NCBI GenBank assembly: GCA_030765045.1
Contig: CM060966.1
Coordinates: 60,160,022 to 60,224,021 of the forward strand
From: Tenodera sinensis
Lineage: Eukaryota; Arthropoda; Insecta; Mantodea; Mantidae
Direction: 5' to 3'
DNA: 64,000 nucleotides
The first letter of the stretch is position 1, and each line of letters begins with the position of its first letter. Below are positions 47,578 through 60,240 of this stretch, piece by piece. The notes beneath the pieces are model-generated. The model was not told the DNA's origin. It worked only from the letters and a program-made list of their open reading frames with translations, and did not search any database. The translations under genes were made by a program, and so were the position numbers.

Positions 47578-50261
47578 ATGGCCACTTCAAGGGGAGGCAT
47601 AACTTTAACTCGTGCACTCCTGTGGAATGCAGATGGCATCCACAGGAAGCAACACGAACTTGAAAACTACCTGCGGTGTAACAAAATTGATGTCGCATTC
47701 ATTTGCGAAACAAAATTACAGCAAGAGTACACTTTTAAGCTCCAGGGGTACCAAATCTTTCGGAATGACAGAATTGGCAGACAGGGGGGAGGGACTGCTA
47801 TTTTGCTCAGAAACACTGTTGCTCATGCTTCTGTTACGCTACCTGCAATGGCAGCGTTAGAGTGCACAGCACTTAAAACCCGTGTAAATAATCAAACGGT
47901 AATGCTGGTAGTGCTCTATCGGCCCCCCACATCCTTAAATTTCATACCTGACCTCGAACAAATCCTCGCTTTAGAGGAGCACGTTATAATTGCAGGAGAT
48001 TTCAACACTCGGCACCCCTGGTGGTTTTCACGCATGGCAAACGCGGCTGGAAATCTCCTGGTTGAACTTATAACAGATAATGACGACTTAGAGGTACACC
48101 TTCCCCCAGATCCAACATTTTAGCACAGATCGGGGCACTTTGACCCCGAAATTTTGGACTTCGTACTAACAAAAAATGCGACACCTTTAATTAACTTCAC
48201 AGTGTATCACAGCCTGGACTATGACCACCTTCCCGTGCATTTCGATATACAGGGTGGCATTCCAGCCGGTGCCTCTGGGCCTCGAAGGAGGGCTGAGACC
48301 GACTGGAATAAGTTCACCATGGAAATGCACAGGATGGCGCAACCCCGGCTGTCATACTATAGCGAGGCAGACATAGATGTCGCCATTAAAACTTCACTGC
48401 CTCGCTACACACGGCCAAGAGAAGCGCTACCACTTACACCACAAGAGCACCCGGTTTTTGCACGTACCCCGAGGTAGAGCAACTCATCGCGCGGAGACGA
48501 CGTTTGACAAGACTGTGGCGGTACACCCGTCAGCCTGAATACAAAATGCTAGCAAAATGGCTACGCAACATCATTCGGCATCAAATTAAAATCAACAAAA
48601 CTGATCAGTGGGATAACAAAATGCTGAGTACCACCCATTCGGACTCTTCCTTGTGGAAATTATTAAAGGCATTTAAAGTCTCCACGAGCGTCAACTCCGC
48701 AAATGAGGCGCTGCACACTCAAGGCGGCCTGCACTTCTCCGAAGAGGAGAAAGCCGAGGTCTTCGCTGACTGTCTTGAAGATAGATTCAGCGAAAACCCA
48801 GTTACCAACCGTGATATAGAACGGGAGGTACAGACATGGGTACAAAACTGGGTGGCGCAGAAGCTAGAGCAACAGCTACCCCTAATAACACCGCAGGAAG
48901 TTTATAAGCTCATTAGGAAATTACCTAATGGGAAAGCTGCCGGCCCAGACAAAGTGACTAATGAGGAACTTAAGCATCTCCCGAGAAAAGCCCTGGTGCA
49001 ACTGACCAAAATATTTAACGCCTGTTTGCAGCAAGGCTATTTCCCCTCTACTTGGAAACGAGCCAAGGTAATTATGCTCCCAAAGCAAGGAAAAAGCACC
49101 AGACAACCGCAAAACTACCACCCCATTAGTCTCTTGTCTACTATTGGTAAATTGCTCGAAAAACTTATACTTTCTCGACTTCAAAAACATGTTTCGGAAT
49201 CACACGAACTCTCAAATTCACAGTTTGGCTTTCGAAAAGGACATTCCACTGAGTTACAGCTTCTCAGACTAACAGATGACGTAACAGAGCAATTTAACAA
49301 TGGGGCTTCAACGTTGGCGCTATTTCTGGACGTAGAAGCCGCATTCGACTGGTGCTGGCACAATGGCCTTATTTACAAACTGCACCGCAATTTCCCGGCT
49401 CTTCAAAATTATCTGTACTTGCTGCACAATTTTTTAGAAAAACGGAAGTTCTACGTCCAAGTGGGCCGCTCCTCCTCACGGGAGAGAGTGATGAGGGCTG
49501 GCGTCCCACAAGGGGCAATCATGTCACCCTTCCTGTATATATTATTCACTAACGATTTTCCAGTGGACGCCAGATGTAAGGTAGCCATGTATGCCGACGA
49601 CACTGCAATATACAATCACCATAGAAATCCACGTTTCGGCCTTGCAGAAATGCAACGTTATGTTAACAACTTCCTCTCATGGCAACATGACTGGAAAATC
49701 AAAATTAATCCTAACAAATGCCAGCAACTAATACATTTCTGTAAGCGGCATCACACTTTGGCAATGGACCTAACGGTCAGTGGACAAGTATTGCATTGTC
49801 GTCGGCAAGTCAAATACTTAGGGGTTACCTTGGACCGCACAATGTGCTGGTCCTCCCACATAAAAAATAGCGCCAACAAAGGCAGACAGCGGCTAAAGTT
49901 ATGCGCCCCCATCTTTCGCAGTAAACAGCTGCAATTGAAGTCCAAACTCGTACTGTATAAAGCTTTCATCCTTTCGGTGGTTCTATACGCGTGTGTGGCC
50001 TGGGCAAACGCCTCAAAAACCGCCCTGAAAACTCTCCAAACCCTCCAAAACCTGTCTCTCAGGAAAATCCTCTCTGCTCCCATCCTAACCACTAACCGAA
50101 CCCTTCACCAGGAAACACAGATCCTATCCATTCCCGAGGCAGTAGCGAAAAGAGCCACCGTCGCGTGGGCGCGCATCAGAAACCATGACAATTACGTCAT
50201 TGCCAATATTGGCAAAGGTGACCCGAAGCATCGGAAGCATGCACGTATTAAAATGTTTTAA
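47578..50261 (+). pseudogene. LINE A copy 2 ORF2 (endonuclease-reverse transcriptase)
   Basis: The ATG at 47578 follows the ORF1 stop directly (TAAATG). Endonuclease: DVAFICETKLQQEYTFKLQG, IIAGDFNTRHPWWF, then a TAG nonsense codon at 48121-48123 where copy 1 has Trp. A one-base loss in an A run near 48390 shifts frame. The RT frame then stays open for 585 codons to 50261: NGKAAGPDKVTNEELKHLP, the motif-A aspartate in LFLDVEAAFD (codon 49329-49331), RAGVPQGAIMSPFLYILFTN, YADD (49590-49601), VKYLGVTLDRTM, and a C-terminus ending HRKHARIKMF. The catalytic residues of RT are intact. Only two lesions separate ORF2 from full length, so the copy is fairly young. Confidence 0.9.
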
Positions 50262-50790
50262 ACGTCACTCGGCTCACCGACTGATGTGCGTCCACGCAAA
50301 GAAGGGCCCTAGGCCGCACACACGCTACCTCAGAGGCCTGCATCCCAGGGAACCAGTCAGGAGCTGCAACCTGGTCCGCACAGGAAAACTGCGGAAAAAC
50401 TGTACATAGTGAAGTGTATATAGTGCAGTGTGTGTAAATATGTATATACGAGCGTGTGTGTGTGTGTGGGGGTATGTGTGTGCGTGTGATGGGACATATG
50501 TGTGGTATGCCCAGGAGTAAGTGCGTGTATATATTCGTGTATATAAATTTAAAAAAAAAAAAAACTATCAAAAACAGACAAACACAAAAAACTGAGAATA
50601 CGCCCAAAAACTGTTCTCGGTGGGCTAAAGCTGCCCACTGTATGGGTTTTTGAACATAGAAAAGCAAAAGATGAATCACCAATGTAAATACTGTAAAATA
50701 TATTTAATGATAATTTTAGCCTGTAAGCCGGGCCCCTCTGTACCGGCACCGGGCAAATGTTTTTTATAATAAAATAAGTTGAAGTTGAAG
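50262..50790 (+). other. LINE A copy 2 3' untranslated region
   Basis: Non-coding. It contains a short GT-rich stretch (50450-50490), an A13 run near 50550, the TAGCCTGTAAGCCGGGCC block and AATAAAATAAG. It aligns in order with 54917-55390. Confidence 0.75.
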
Positions 50791-51168
50791 CGCAGCCAGT
50801 GGTGAGCCAACGCTCAGCCAGTCAGCTTCGTTCTCCCAGCGTTCCACGCCAGATGCCGAGACAGGGATTGGTTGCACCAACACCGGCAAGCTACACTCCA
50901 TAATTACGGTTACAGCGAGAAGTGCACTCTCAAGACGCTTGGCAAGCAAGCGGAGAGTGCAATCACACGACAGTCCGCGCCCTTTCCACAAAACCCCTAC
51001 CCTACCCCTCCTTGTTGTGAGGTTTGTGTACCTACCGGGCCCGTCCCAGTAAGCCAAAAGACGAAAGTCTTGTAGTCCATTGGGACTACACATAGGCATT
51101 AGGTATACACAAACCGCGCTTTTCAGCAGCCACCTCCTCTCTCACCTAAGTTTTCCCGGCCATAGAAG
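50791..51168 (+). other. Leader sequence of LINE C
   Basis: GC-richer non-coding stretch between the end of LINE A copy 2 and the ORF1 start of a different LINE. No open frame resembles a known domain. Confidence 0.4.
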
Positions 51169-52776
51169 ATGCCTAGGCGTCATTCTACGGCCAAACCCCC
51201 TGATCCCAAAACCAACCGCCGACGCGTCCTGACTAAAACGAAAAACACACCGCCGCTTACTCAACCTGCCCACTCTACATCAGCTAGCGAAACAGAAATG
51301 ATCTTCGAAGAAATACACGACACACACACACAAAACAACCACCTACACCGACAACTCAAACACACATATCACGGACACCCTCACCTACACCTATACCAAC
51401 AACAAGCAAGTTACACAAACACACAAGACGACATCGCACACACTCTGTCAGCTCCAGCAGCAGCAGCTCATCCGCTCAAGCACCCGACATTGCAGACCAC
51501 GAAACAGACACAAGTCTAGAATCTACCACACAACTTGAAAACCGACTAGGCACACTACTTGACCACACGACCACACACACAACGCACAACAACAACATAC
51601 ATACATACCACCCACACCTTACGGATATTTCACCCTATATATTATAAACAGCAACCCAGACAAGCAAAACACGTGGCTCGTCAGAAGCTTAATGACTAAG
51701 ACTCATCAAAACACCGACTCCCTTTACAGAGCACAACGACTACAACGAAATACATTTGCACTGACCTTCAAGAACCAGCAGCAGGCAGTAATATTTTCAC
51801 AGGCCATCCCCATCCATAATTTTGGGAAGTATGCATACTATGCAAACTCCCCACCACAGAACAAACCCACACCCAACCCTGACGCAGAACCAAGACCACG
51901 AAAAACCCTGACTGCAGTGATCAAAGGCATCCCCTATGACATCATTGACGACGAAATACTACACAGCATACGAGACACACACCCATAAATAACCCGCGTA
52001 TCAAGAATAATAAGCCAGAACCGACAGACACAACTAGTACGTATATTTAGCACCTGCATCACGACAATAAACACCATACTTAAAGAAGGCGCCGTCATTG
52101 AAAAGCAAATTTTCAGGGCGGGGCCTTCAAAACACACAGACAGACACGTTCCATGCTGACAATGCCAGAAATACGGACACCACGAAGACAACTGCACGCA
52201 ACAACCAATATGTTTCACTGTGGACATAACTCGGACACGAGACGGTGCAACCACCCCATCAAACATAACACCCCCTACTGCTCCACCTGCCGACAGAATG
52301 GGCACTACACCGGGCAAGTAAAATGCCCGATGTACCCCAGTCAACCCCCGACACAACCAGAACACACCGCCAAGACCTACATCTTCCCCCATAACATCCC
52401 CACGCCACCAAAACCACAACACGTGACTGACTGGCCCGAGACAAATTTCCCCAAGATTCCAGAAACAAAGAAGGAAATGACAAGACACGAGACAATAAGC
52501 ACATTCCAAAACGTCATCACGCAATCCGAGCAACAGATCAAGTCCCTACAGGATCAGATCACAAACATGCAACAAAACATCACCAAATGCATCCGCGACA
52601 TCACAAACACGACAATTACACAAATACTCAGCACACTCATACCACCCATATACATTACACCACCCGCACACAGAACAAGATTTTTACACAACCTGACACA
52701 GACAGCACAAAAAACACTTAAAAAAAGCAGTAAACACAACCAGAGTTGGCAACCAGCTGGCCATATTCATAAATGA
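51169..52776 (+). pseudogene. LINE C ORF1 relic (Jockey-type gag-like protein, different family)
   Basis: ATG at 51169 opens MPRRHSTAKPPDPKTNRRR, a basic, Pro/Thr-rich region that stops at 51519. A second frame from about 51692 has LTAVIKGIPYDIIDDEILHS, the typical start of the Jockey PRE/C2HC domain. After a TAA the same reading continues (VSRIISQNRQTQLVRIFSTC) to knuckles CQKYGHHEDNC and CSTCRQNGHYTGQVKCPMYP (52280-52340). A Gln/Asn-rich helical tail follows to 52776. The C content is strikingly high and unlike LINE A. Stops and frameshifts make it dead. No ORF2 follows it. Confidence 0.7.
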
Positions 52777-53218
52777 GAACACTTAACAAAGACACACACG
52801 AACAATGACAGCACACCAATCACCATAAAAAACACAAGCACACAATAAACACAAATACACTGATACACACATAACATAACACATAAAACATACAACACAG
52901 TCAAAAACTACCCATATGAGCTGTTGCAGCAACAACACACAAAACTCCACAATAAATCAAAATCACCATCTTCTCCAAGGGTAGAAGCCACCACCACACA
53001 CCTAGGGATGAACACATGAACACACGAACACCAACACACACAACACACCACAAACACACAAGACCACAATACATACGCACACACGATAGATTTCCCCGCC
53101 ACGTAACAAGATAATAATCCAAAAAACGCGGCTGAAGAGGGACTGTCCCTATAACAGCCAAGGCATGTTGAAAAACTTTCCCAAAGAACTCTTTTTAATT
53201 TTCATTTCATTTCATTTG
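52777..53218 (+). other. AC-rich tail region, remainder of the insertion
   Basis: A C/A-rich stretch with many ACACA motifs, continuous in composition with the LINE C ORF1 tail. It ends with TTTCATTTCATTTCATTTGC just before LINE A resumes at 53219. No coding signal was recognised. Confidence 0.5.
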
Positions 53219-55390
53219 CTAGGCAACGTCATTCTGCAACAAATTAAAATCAACAAAATTGAACAGTGGGAAAAGAAAATGATTAACACCACCCATTCGG
53301 ACTCTTCTTTGTGGAAATTACTAAAGGCCTTTAAAGTTTCTACGAGCGTTAACTCCGCAACTGAGGCGCTGCACACTCAAGGCGGCCTGCACTTCTCCGA
53401 AGAGGAGAAAGCCCAGGTCTTCGCTGACTGTCTCCAAGACAGATTCACCGAAAACCCAGTGACCAACCGTGAAATAGAACTGGAAGTCCAGACATGGGTA
53501 CAAAACTGGGTGGCGCAGAAGGAAGAGCAACAGCTATCCCTAATAACACCGCAGGAAGTTTACAAGCTCATTAGGAAATTGCCTAATGGTAAAGCTGCCG
53601 GCCCAGACAAAGTGACTAATGAGGAACTTAAGCATCTCCCGAGAAAAGCTCTGGCGCAACTGACCAAAATATTTAACGTCTGCTTGCAGCACAGCTATTT
53701 CCCCTTTACTTGGAAGCGAGCCAAGGTCATCATGCTCCCAAGGCAAGGAAAAAGCACCATACAGCCGCAACATTACCGCCCCATTAGTCTCTTGTCTACT
53801 ATTGGTAAATTGCTCTAAAAACTTATCCTTTCTCGACTTCAAAAACAAATTTCGGAAACACATGAACTCTCAAATTCACAATTTGGCTTTAGAAAAGGAC
53901 ATTCTACAGAATTACAGCTTCTCAGACTAACTGATGACGTAACAGAGCAATGTAACAATGGGGCTTCAACATTGGCACTATTTCTGAACGTAGAAGCTGC
54001 ATTTGGCCGGTGCTGGCACAATGGCCTCATTTACAAACTGCACCACAATTTCCCGGCACTCCAAAATTATCTGTACCTGCTGCACAACTTCTTAGAAAAT
54101 CGACACTTCTACGTCCAAGTGGGCCGCTCCTTCTCTTGGGAGAGAGTGATGCGGGCTGGCGTCCCACAAAGGGCAATCATGTCACCGTTCCTGTACATAC
54201 TGTTTACAAACGATTTCCCAGTGGATGCCAGATGCAAGGTCGCCATGTATGCAGACGATACTGCAATATACAACCACCACAAAAATCCTCGTTTAGGCCT
54301 TGCAGAAATGCAAAGATACACAAACAACTTCCTCTCATGTCTCCATGAGTGGAAAATCAAAATTAACCCCAATAAATGCCAGCTAATACATTTTTCAAAG
54401 CGGCATCACACTTTGGCAATGGACCTAACGGTCCGTGGTCGAGTATTGCAATGTCGCCAGAATGTCAAATACCTTGGCGTCACCATGGATCGCACGATGT
54501 GCTGGTCCACCCACATAAAAAATACGGCCAACAAAGGCAGACAGCGGATAAAGTTATGCGTCCCCATCTTCCGCAGCAAACAGCTACAACATAAATCCAA
54601 GCTGATTTTATATAGGTCATTTATACTCTCGGTGGTCCTGTACGCATGCGTGGCCTGGGCAAATGCCTCTAAAACTGCCCTCAAACAAATTGAAACCCTC
54701 CAAACCCTCTCCCTTAGAAAAATCCTCTCTGATCCACTCCTTACCACTAACAAAACTCTTCACCTCGAAACTCAGATCCCGTCTATCCCAGAGGCAATAG
54801 CAAAAAGAGCAACGGCAGCATGGACGCGCATTAGGAACCACGAAAACTACGTGATCGCGAACATTGGCAAAGGCGAGCCGAAGCACCGCAAACATAATAG
54901 AATAAAAATGTTCTAGACGCGGCACGGCTCGCCGACTAATGCGTGTCCATGCAATCTCGCTCTTAGGCCACACATACATTACGGCAGAGGCCCTCGCCTC
55001 GGAAAACACCCAGGAAAACAGCGGGAAAATGCAAATATTGTAAATAGTGCAGTGCGCGAGCTGGGACGCATATTTCTGGTGTGCCCAGTGAACGTGTGTG
55101 TGTAAGCGTGTGAATGTGTGTGTGTGTGGGTGAATACGTGCGTGTATGTGTGTATACAGATGTATATATGTATATAAGAAAAAACAACAACAAATAATTG
55201 GGATAGAATACCAAAAGACTAACGACAACTATTCTCGGTGGCCTAAAGATGGCCACCGTATGGGTTTTTGGTGATACCCAAAACTATAAGCTTGTAAAAA
55301 AATTGTAAATAAATGTAAATTTTTAGCCTGTAAGCCGGGCCCCTTGTACCGGGACCAGGCCAAAATTATGAATAAAGAAAACTTCAAACT
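53219..55390 (+). pseudogene. LINE A copy 1, RT and 3' end (3' half of the split copy)
   Basis: Resumes with QQIKINKIEQWEKKM and runs parallel to copy 2: NGKAAGPDKVTNEELKHLP, a TAA at 53816-53818 (in place of Glu), then 53972-54916 to HRKHNRIKMF. RT motif A reads LFLNVEAAFG, with Asn (53987-53989) instead of the catalytic Asp. The VPQG motif is VPQR. YADD (54248-54259) is preserved. The 3' region 54917-55390 has the TAGCCTGTAAGCCGGGCC block and ends AAACTTCAAACTTGAAG. It is older or more damaged than copy 2, as expected if copy 2 sits inside it. Confidence 0.9.
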
Positions 55391-55639
55391 TGAAGCCTTT
55401 TGGCAACTGCATGGATTGGGTTGGTGTCAAAGAGTCAGTGGTTTCTGACAGCTGTAGGACATTGAGTATGTGTGGCTGACGTTCAACGGGGGTTGTGAGG
55501 CCCCCCAATGTGTTACTATTGTAACTTGGGGAGCTAGGAGCAGATATAATGATCGGAGGTGAGTGAGTGGAGTTTAAGGACCCGTCGACTGCTAGGTCAT
55601 TTGGGCCCAAAGTCAGATTTTAAAGGCTAAAACACTCAT
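55391..55639 (-). CDS. Ser/Pro/Thr-rich open fragment, unidentified
   Basis: A minus-strand frame (about 55610 down to the LINE A end) reads HSPPIIISAPSSPSYNSNT and TPVERQPHILNVLQLSETTD. It has no ATG at its upstream end and is cut by the 3' end of LINE A. The composition looks protein-like and could be the start of a LINE ORF1 lying head-to-tail with LINE B, but no diagnostic motif is present. Confidence 0.25.
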
Positions 55640-58600
55640 AAGGTGATACCATAAAAAAGTGAAAGCTAAAGCGCAAGATGAAAATACTATTAACTAAAAA
55701 CAGTAAAAAATCAACGTTAAAATTTAAAACGTCGAAATCGGAATGCTAAAAGAATAAGGGTTAAATGCTAAAAGCAAGTGCTAAAAACAACAGAAACCAG
55801 ATGTATTCTAAAACCGTAAAATCAAACAATCCCAGGAATAAAACACAAGTTACACTTGTTTCGTAAAATCAATTCCGGTGACGCACCGCAACACTGTATC
55901 GACAGTGACCCTGCTGTCGACTAGTGTTGATCGCAGGGAAGAACCCACGCCAACGGATTGGCACTCTCTAGTACATCGTGGATAATCAACCAAACCGTGC
56001 GACACGGAGAGTTGTGCGCCACACATGTGACAGACAGGGACCGGTTCTCACGTAAAAGCTGAACATGATTGGCGCGTGTGTTTCCTAACGCAACCACATT
56101 AAAATAACCTCTGACCTACGAGAATCCCTACAAGAAGTCAGGCAGGATTGTACCGTGTCTTTGATTGTCAGTAATTGGGTGGCCGCCATCTCTTCACACG
56201 ACGTCTGCCAGAACGAATAAAGATGGCAACGGAAGTACCACTGCACATGCCTAAAAGGAAGAGAAACTGTGGAAAACGACATGCAGCCTTATCAGCCGCA
56301 ACCGCCTCTTCGTTGGCGGGAATACCCAAATGGTCCGGGGTCCATTTGCATTGCATAAAGCTCTGCAGTAAAAATGGAAGTGCTATTTGGAAAACCGACT
56401 GTATGTGGTTCGGTTCCATAAACACAAGCACATCCAACACCGCTGGTGCTCTTTGACCCATCGGTGTAAATACATCGATGATCAGTGTAATGTGACAAAA
56501 TTTCTAAAAAACACGTGCGAATACTTGAAGCAGGCATCGTCGACTTCCGGTGTACGGTCATCCCAAGATCTACATGGGGCGTACCAGATAGCCAAGGGGG
56601 TAAAGCTTCTTGCCCTTGGCGAACATCCTAGGCAGTTCCATTTCAAGCTTCGCTAGAAGTTCCTGGAAACGAAACCCAGTAGGCTTAGGCTTGAGGGCGG
56701 TTTTTCCTATACCGCTCCCTTAGCGTGGTGGTGAAAAACGAAGCAAAAGTTGGGTACTTAGGCATAAATATATGCGCACAACCATAATTTACCAAGAGAA
56801 TCTCACGGCGATACTACAGAGGAGGTTCTGCGGACTCGGTGTAAAGGCTCACCACTGGGCTTGTTGGGAAAGCTCCTATTGCAATGCGAATGCCCCTATT
56901 GTGGACCGCGTCTAATCTTCTCAGCACAGATGGTCGTGCTGACAACTAAACAATGCACCCATAGTCTAGTTTGGATCGGACCAGTCCGCGATACATTCGC
57001 AACAAAATTGTCGGATTCACTCCCCACGATTTGCCATTTAGTACCCGCAAGAGATTTAGGGAACCTGTTACATCGTTCTCTTAGCTGTGCTATATACGAC
57101 AACCAACTAAGCTTCATATCCAAGATCAACCCCAGGAAGCGCGTCTCATCTGCGAAGGGAAATAAATCTGGACCAAAACGGAGCGAAAGTGATAATCGTC
57201 TCCTACGGCACCGGAAATTAACGCAGATTGAGCTCTCATTTGAAAAACGGAAGCCTTTTTTTTTAGCTTCATTCCCTAAGGTTGTCCAAACATTGCTGCA
57301 GGCGCCGTTGTAAGAACGCCGTGCGCGAGAAGAGCTATAGACCACGAAGTCGTCTACGATTAGGCATGGCGAAACTCAAGTGGAGCACATCTTCAGATGG
57401 AGTTAATTGCTATAGCAAACAGCGTGACACTTAATACCGAACCCTGAGGTACTCCCTCCTGAACAAAAGAATTTCAAAAAACCGAGCCAACCCCTACTCG
57501 GAAAAAGCGGCCTTTCACAAACTCCTGAATGAACAGCGGTAGGCGTCCACGTAAGTTTCAGGTATACAGGAAACGTAGAATCCCTGTTCGTCATCACGTA
57601 TTATTAGCCTTCTCGAGATCGAAAAATATGTCAACGGTTTGAGGGTTCTTCATAAATCCGTTCATTATCTGTATCGATATTCACACAAGATGGTCTACAG
57701 TTGAACAGCGTCGTCGAAATCCACACTGGATGTTAGTACTTACGACTTTCTAACCACCAATTGTCCGTTGATCATGCGTTCCATCACTTTGCAAACGCAA
57801 CTGGTAAGGGAATAGGACGATAGCTGGAGGGAAGATGACGGTCCTTTCCAGCCTTCAAGATGGGAAACACGGTGGACTCCTGCCAATTTTCTGAAAGAAT
57901 ACTGTCAACCCAAACACGATTATAGACCTCGAACAGGAATGTCTTACTTTCACGGGAGAGCTGTTGTAACATTTGTAAATGAAGACAGTCTGGTCCTGTT
58001 GCTGATAATCGCGAAGATTTAAGAGAACCTTCTAGCTCCACCATGGTGAAAAGGCGATTGTAATCTACCTTTCTAGAACGAAACGCGAAGCCTTGGGATT
58101 CCGCCTGAGTTTTAATTGGAAGGAACTCAGGGGAGGAGTTTTTCAAGCTAGACCCTTGAACGGAGGCACAGCCAAACGTGTTGACCACATCAAATTGACC
58201 AACAACAGCTCCCGTGGCTGTTTTCAGTCCCGTTATGGGTAATTCGTTCAATTTAGCTGCAACGCGGCTTAACCTATCCTACACAACCAAGGTAGGTGAA
58301 TGTCGGTTAAATGAGGCTACAAATTTGCTCCATAATATTTTACTGCTATCCTTAATGACTTGTCTGGACCGTGTGCATTTGCTTGTATTGAATTAGGTTA
58401 TCCAACGTAGGGTGTCGGTGGAAAACCATAAGAGCACGCCTTCCAGCACGAATGATGTTCCGACATTCTTCCGTCCACCAGGGGACAGGAAATCGACGGG
58501 GGTGGGAAGTGGACCGCGGAATAGATTGTTCAGCACCAGAGAGAATCTTATCCGTGAGATGCTGCGCCAAATCAATCAGAGTCGTGCTCGTTTTACGTAA

Positions 58601-59346
58601 ACACAGCTAACTAGGAGCAAAGGTTCCAGTTGGCATGGTCCAATCGAATTCTGGACATACGTATCGAACATGTATCTTGCGTTAAGAGACTAATAAGATA
58701 TGCAAAGTGGTCACTAGGGTGTAAATCAGAGATGACATTCCATTGTAAGGAGACTGCCAACTGAGGTGAACAAACTGCAAGATCAAGGTGTGAAAAGCTA
58801 TTGATAGAGTCAGGCTCTCCAGTGTTGACGAGAGCTAGGTTGTAACTGTCCAAGAAGTCGACAATGAGCGTACATCTGGTACAAGAGCGACTTGAACCCC
58901 AAAGTGGATGGTGTGGATTGAAGTGTCCCACCAACAGAAACGGTGTGGGTAACTGGGAAACTAGATCTTCTAAATCAATGTGCGAGAAGTCATGGGACGG
59001 AAGTAACTATAAGTTGCAAATGGTGAACTGGATGTTTGGCAGTAGAATCTTTACGGCAACTGATCAGAGCGTAATGGTACTGATTCCGTATATACATAAT
59101 CTCTGACCAGTATCATAGCTCCGCCATGTGCCGGAACACCCTCTTCTCGTGTAACATGACACCGCGCTGGGGTGTATAATCTGAGATGGAAAGCATCTTG
59201 TGGACGCAGCTTAGTGTCTTGCAAACAAGCGACCAAAGGTTCGCTCTTATTGAGCAAAAGCTCCAGTTCAGCTCGTTGCGTTCTAATACCACGTTTTTCC
59301 ATTGTAGGATGCCCATATTAATACATGTATGGGACAGGTGCTCCAA
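55640..59346 (-). pseudogene. LINE B ORF2 (endonuclease, RT, RNase H) and 3' region
   Basis: Minus strand, right to left. The endonuclease start is SEPLVACLQDTKLRPQDAFH (59240-59180). Next comes LLVGHFNPHHPLWGSS (about 58935), with His where GDFN has its Asp, then DLHPSDHFAYLISL. A linker reads PVPWWTEECRNIIRAGRRAL (58480-58420). RT follows: ATGPDCLHLQMLQQLSRESK, SILSENWQESTVFPILKAGK, SSYRPI (57810), then broken palm segments to 56900. RNase H shows CIYTDGSKSTSGVGCACVYG (56465-56410) and FTAELYAMQ. A degraded Cys-rich C-terminus lies near 56050-55900, and about 250 bp of 3' DNA ends near 55640. RNase H places it with I/LOA-like rather than typical Jockey elements. Many frameshifts. Confidence 0.85.
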
Positions 59347-59374
59347 GGTAGCTTTGAAGTAGGTGGTTGGCGGA

Positions 59375-60240
59375 TTAATTTAGCTCTTTTCTTTTGACTT
59401 GGGCTGACATTTTTGTCCGAGGCCTTTTCTCACTTCTTTTCCACTGGGGCTCTCTCCAGCTCCATGTCCTCTGCCGAGGACTCCGTGTTCCCATAGCGAA
59501 CATGCGATCGAGTGTGTCGAACCGGTTGCTAACGAGGACCGGCGAAGATGAAAGACGTCGGTCCGAGTTCACCCCGGAAGATTCCCCATAAGAGGATCTT
59601 CGTTTTTTTTTTGTTTTTTTTTTTTTTCAGGGAGATCTTGGAAGAGAAATTCGTGGACTCATATATATCCGTTCGATGTAGTGGGATCAGATTTATCCTC
59701 TTTGAGGAAGTCATTATTCGTGGAGTTCCGCTTAAACTTTATCGGTGAGGCATTATACATTACAGGCTTGCTAGTCCTCTGTGTTGAGTTTAGGTTTGCG
59801 TTGGTGATCTAACAGATTTTGTACACGTTGATACAGATGGACGCGTTGATGTTAAGGGCTTTGAAATAGAGCCACAGGGTACAGGTATGTTTTCTGAGAT
59901 TGTGGGCCAGCTATGATCGCTGGTCTGCGTTGCGATCTCTCGTCTCGGCACCGGTTTAGCCATAACTGAAATATAGGTACCGGAACTTGACACATACTGT
60001 TGGCGTAAACGTAAGAGTTTCCGGGCTTGGCACCTCCTGTCTTACCCGTATCTCTTGGATGTTCAATTCTACAGTTTACGCATGACGGCGCTACAGTACA
60101 TGCGCCATCATGAAATGCGTCTCCACATTTAGGGCATGTAGCTAGTCCCTTAAAAAGCTCGCTTGTATGTCCTGCACCGTAAGGTATTCGTTCTTCTGAC
60201 CTTACTTGGCTATATCCCTCCCATTTTGACTATGCTTAGT
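59375..60240 (-). pseudogene. LINE B ORF1 C-terminal part
   Basis: On the minus strand: GLATCPKCGDAFHDGACTVA and CVNCRIEHP (60155-60060) form zinc knuckles; then VMAKPVPRREIATQTSDHSW (59970-59910); and the end SNRFDTLDRMFAMGTRSPRQ (59535-59480) to KRKELN and a stop at 59375. Frameshifts separate these parts. The N-terminus is absent beyond about 60240, so the copy is 5'-truncated or cut. Confidence 0.75.

Larger units (their letters stand above)
45794..50790 (+). mobile_element. LINE A copy 2, nearly full-length Jockey-like element
   Basis: Contains a short leader, ORF1 (45842-47577), ORF2 (47578-50261) and a 3' untranslated region ending in GTTGAAGTTGAAG. The 3' end carries the family-specific TTTTAGCCTGTAAGCCGGGCC (about 50715-50735) and an AATAAAATAAG signal, both shared with copy 1/3. 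It lies inside the split LINE A copy 1/3, in the same orientation. Confidence 0.8.

Noticed and set aside
47116..47639. Minus-strand frames opposite LINE A ORF1
   Set aside because: Shadows of the knuckle-bearing ORF1; no domain.
51934..52533. 199-codon minus-strand frame rich in Cys, Trp and Val
   Set aside because: Antisense of the LINE C ORF1, whose knuckles are clear on the plus strand.
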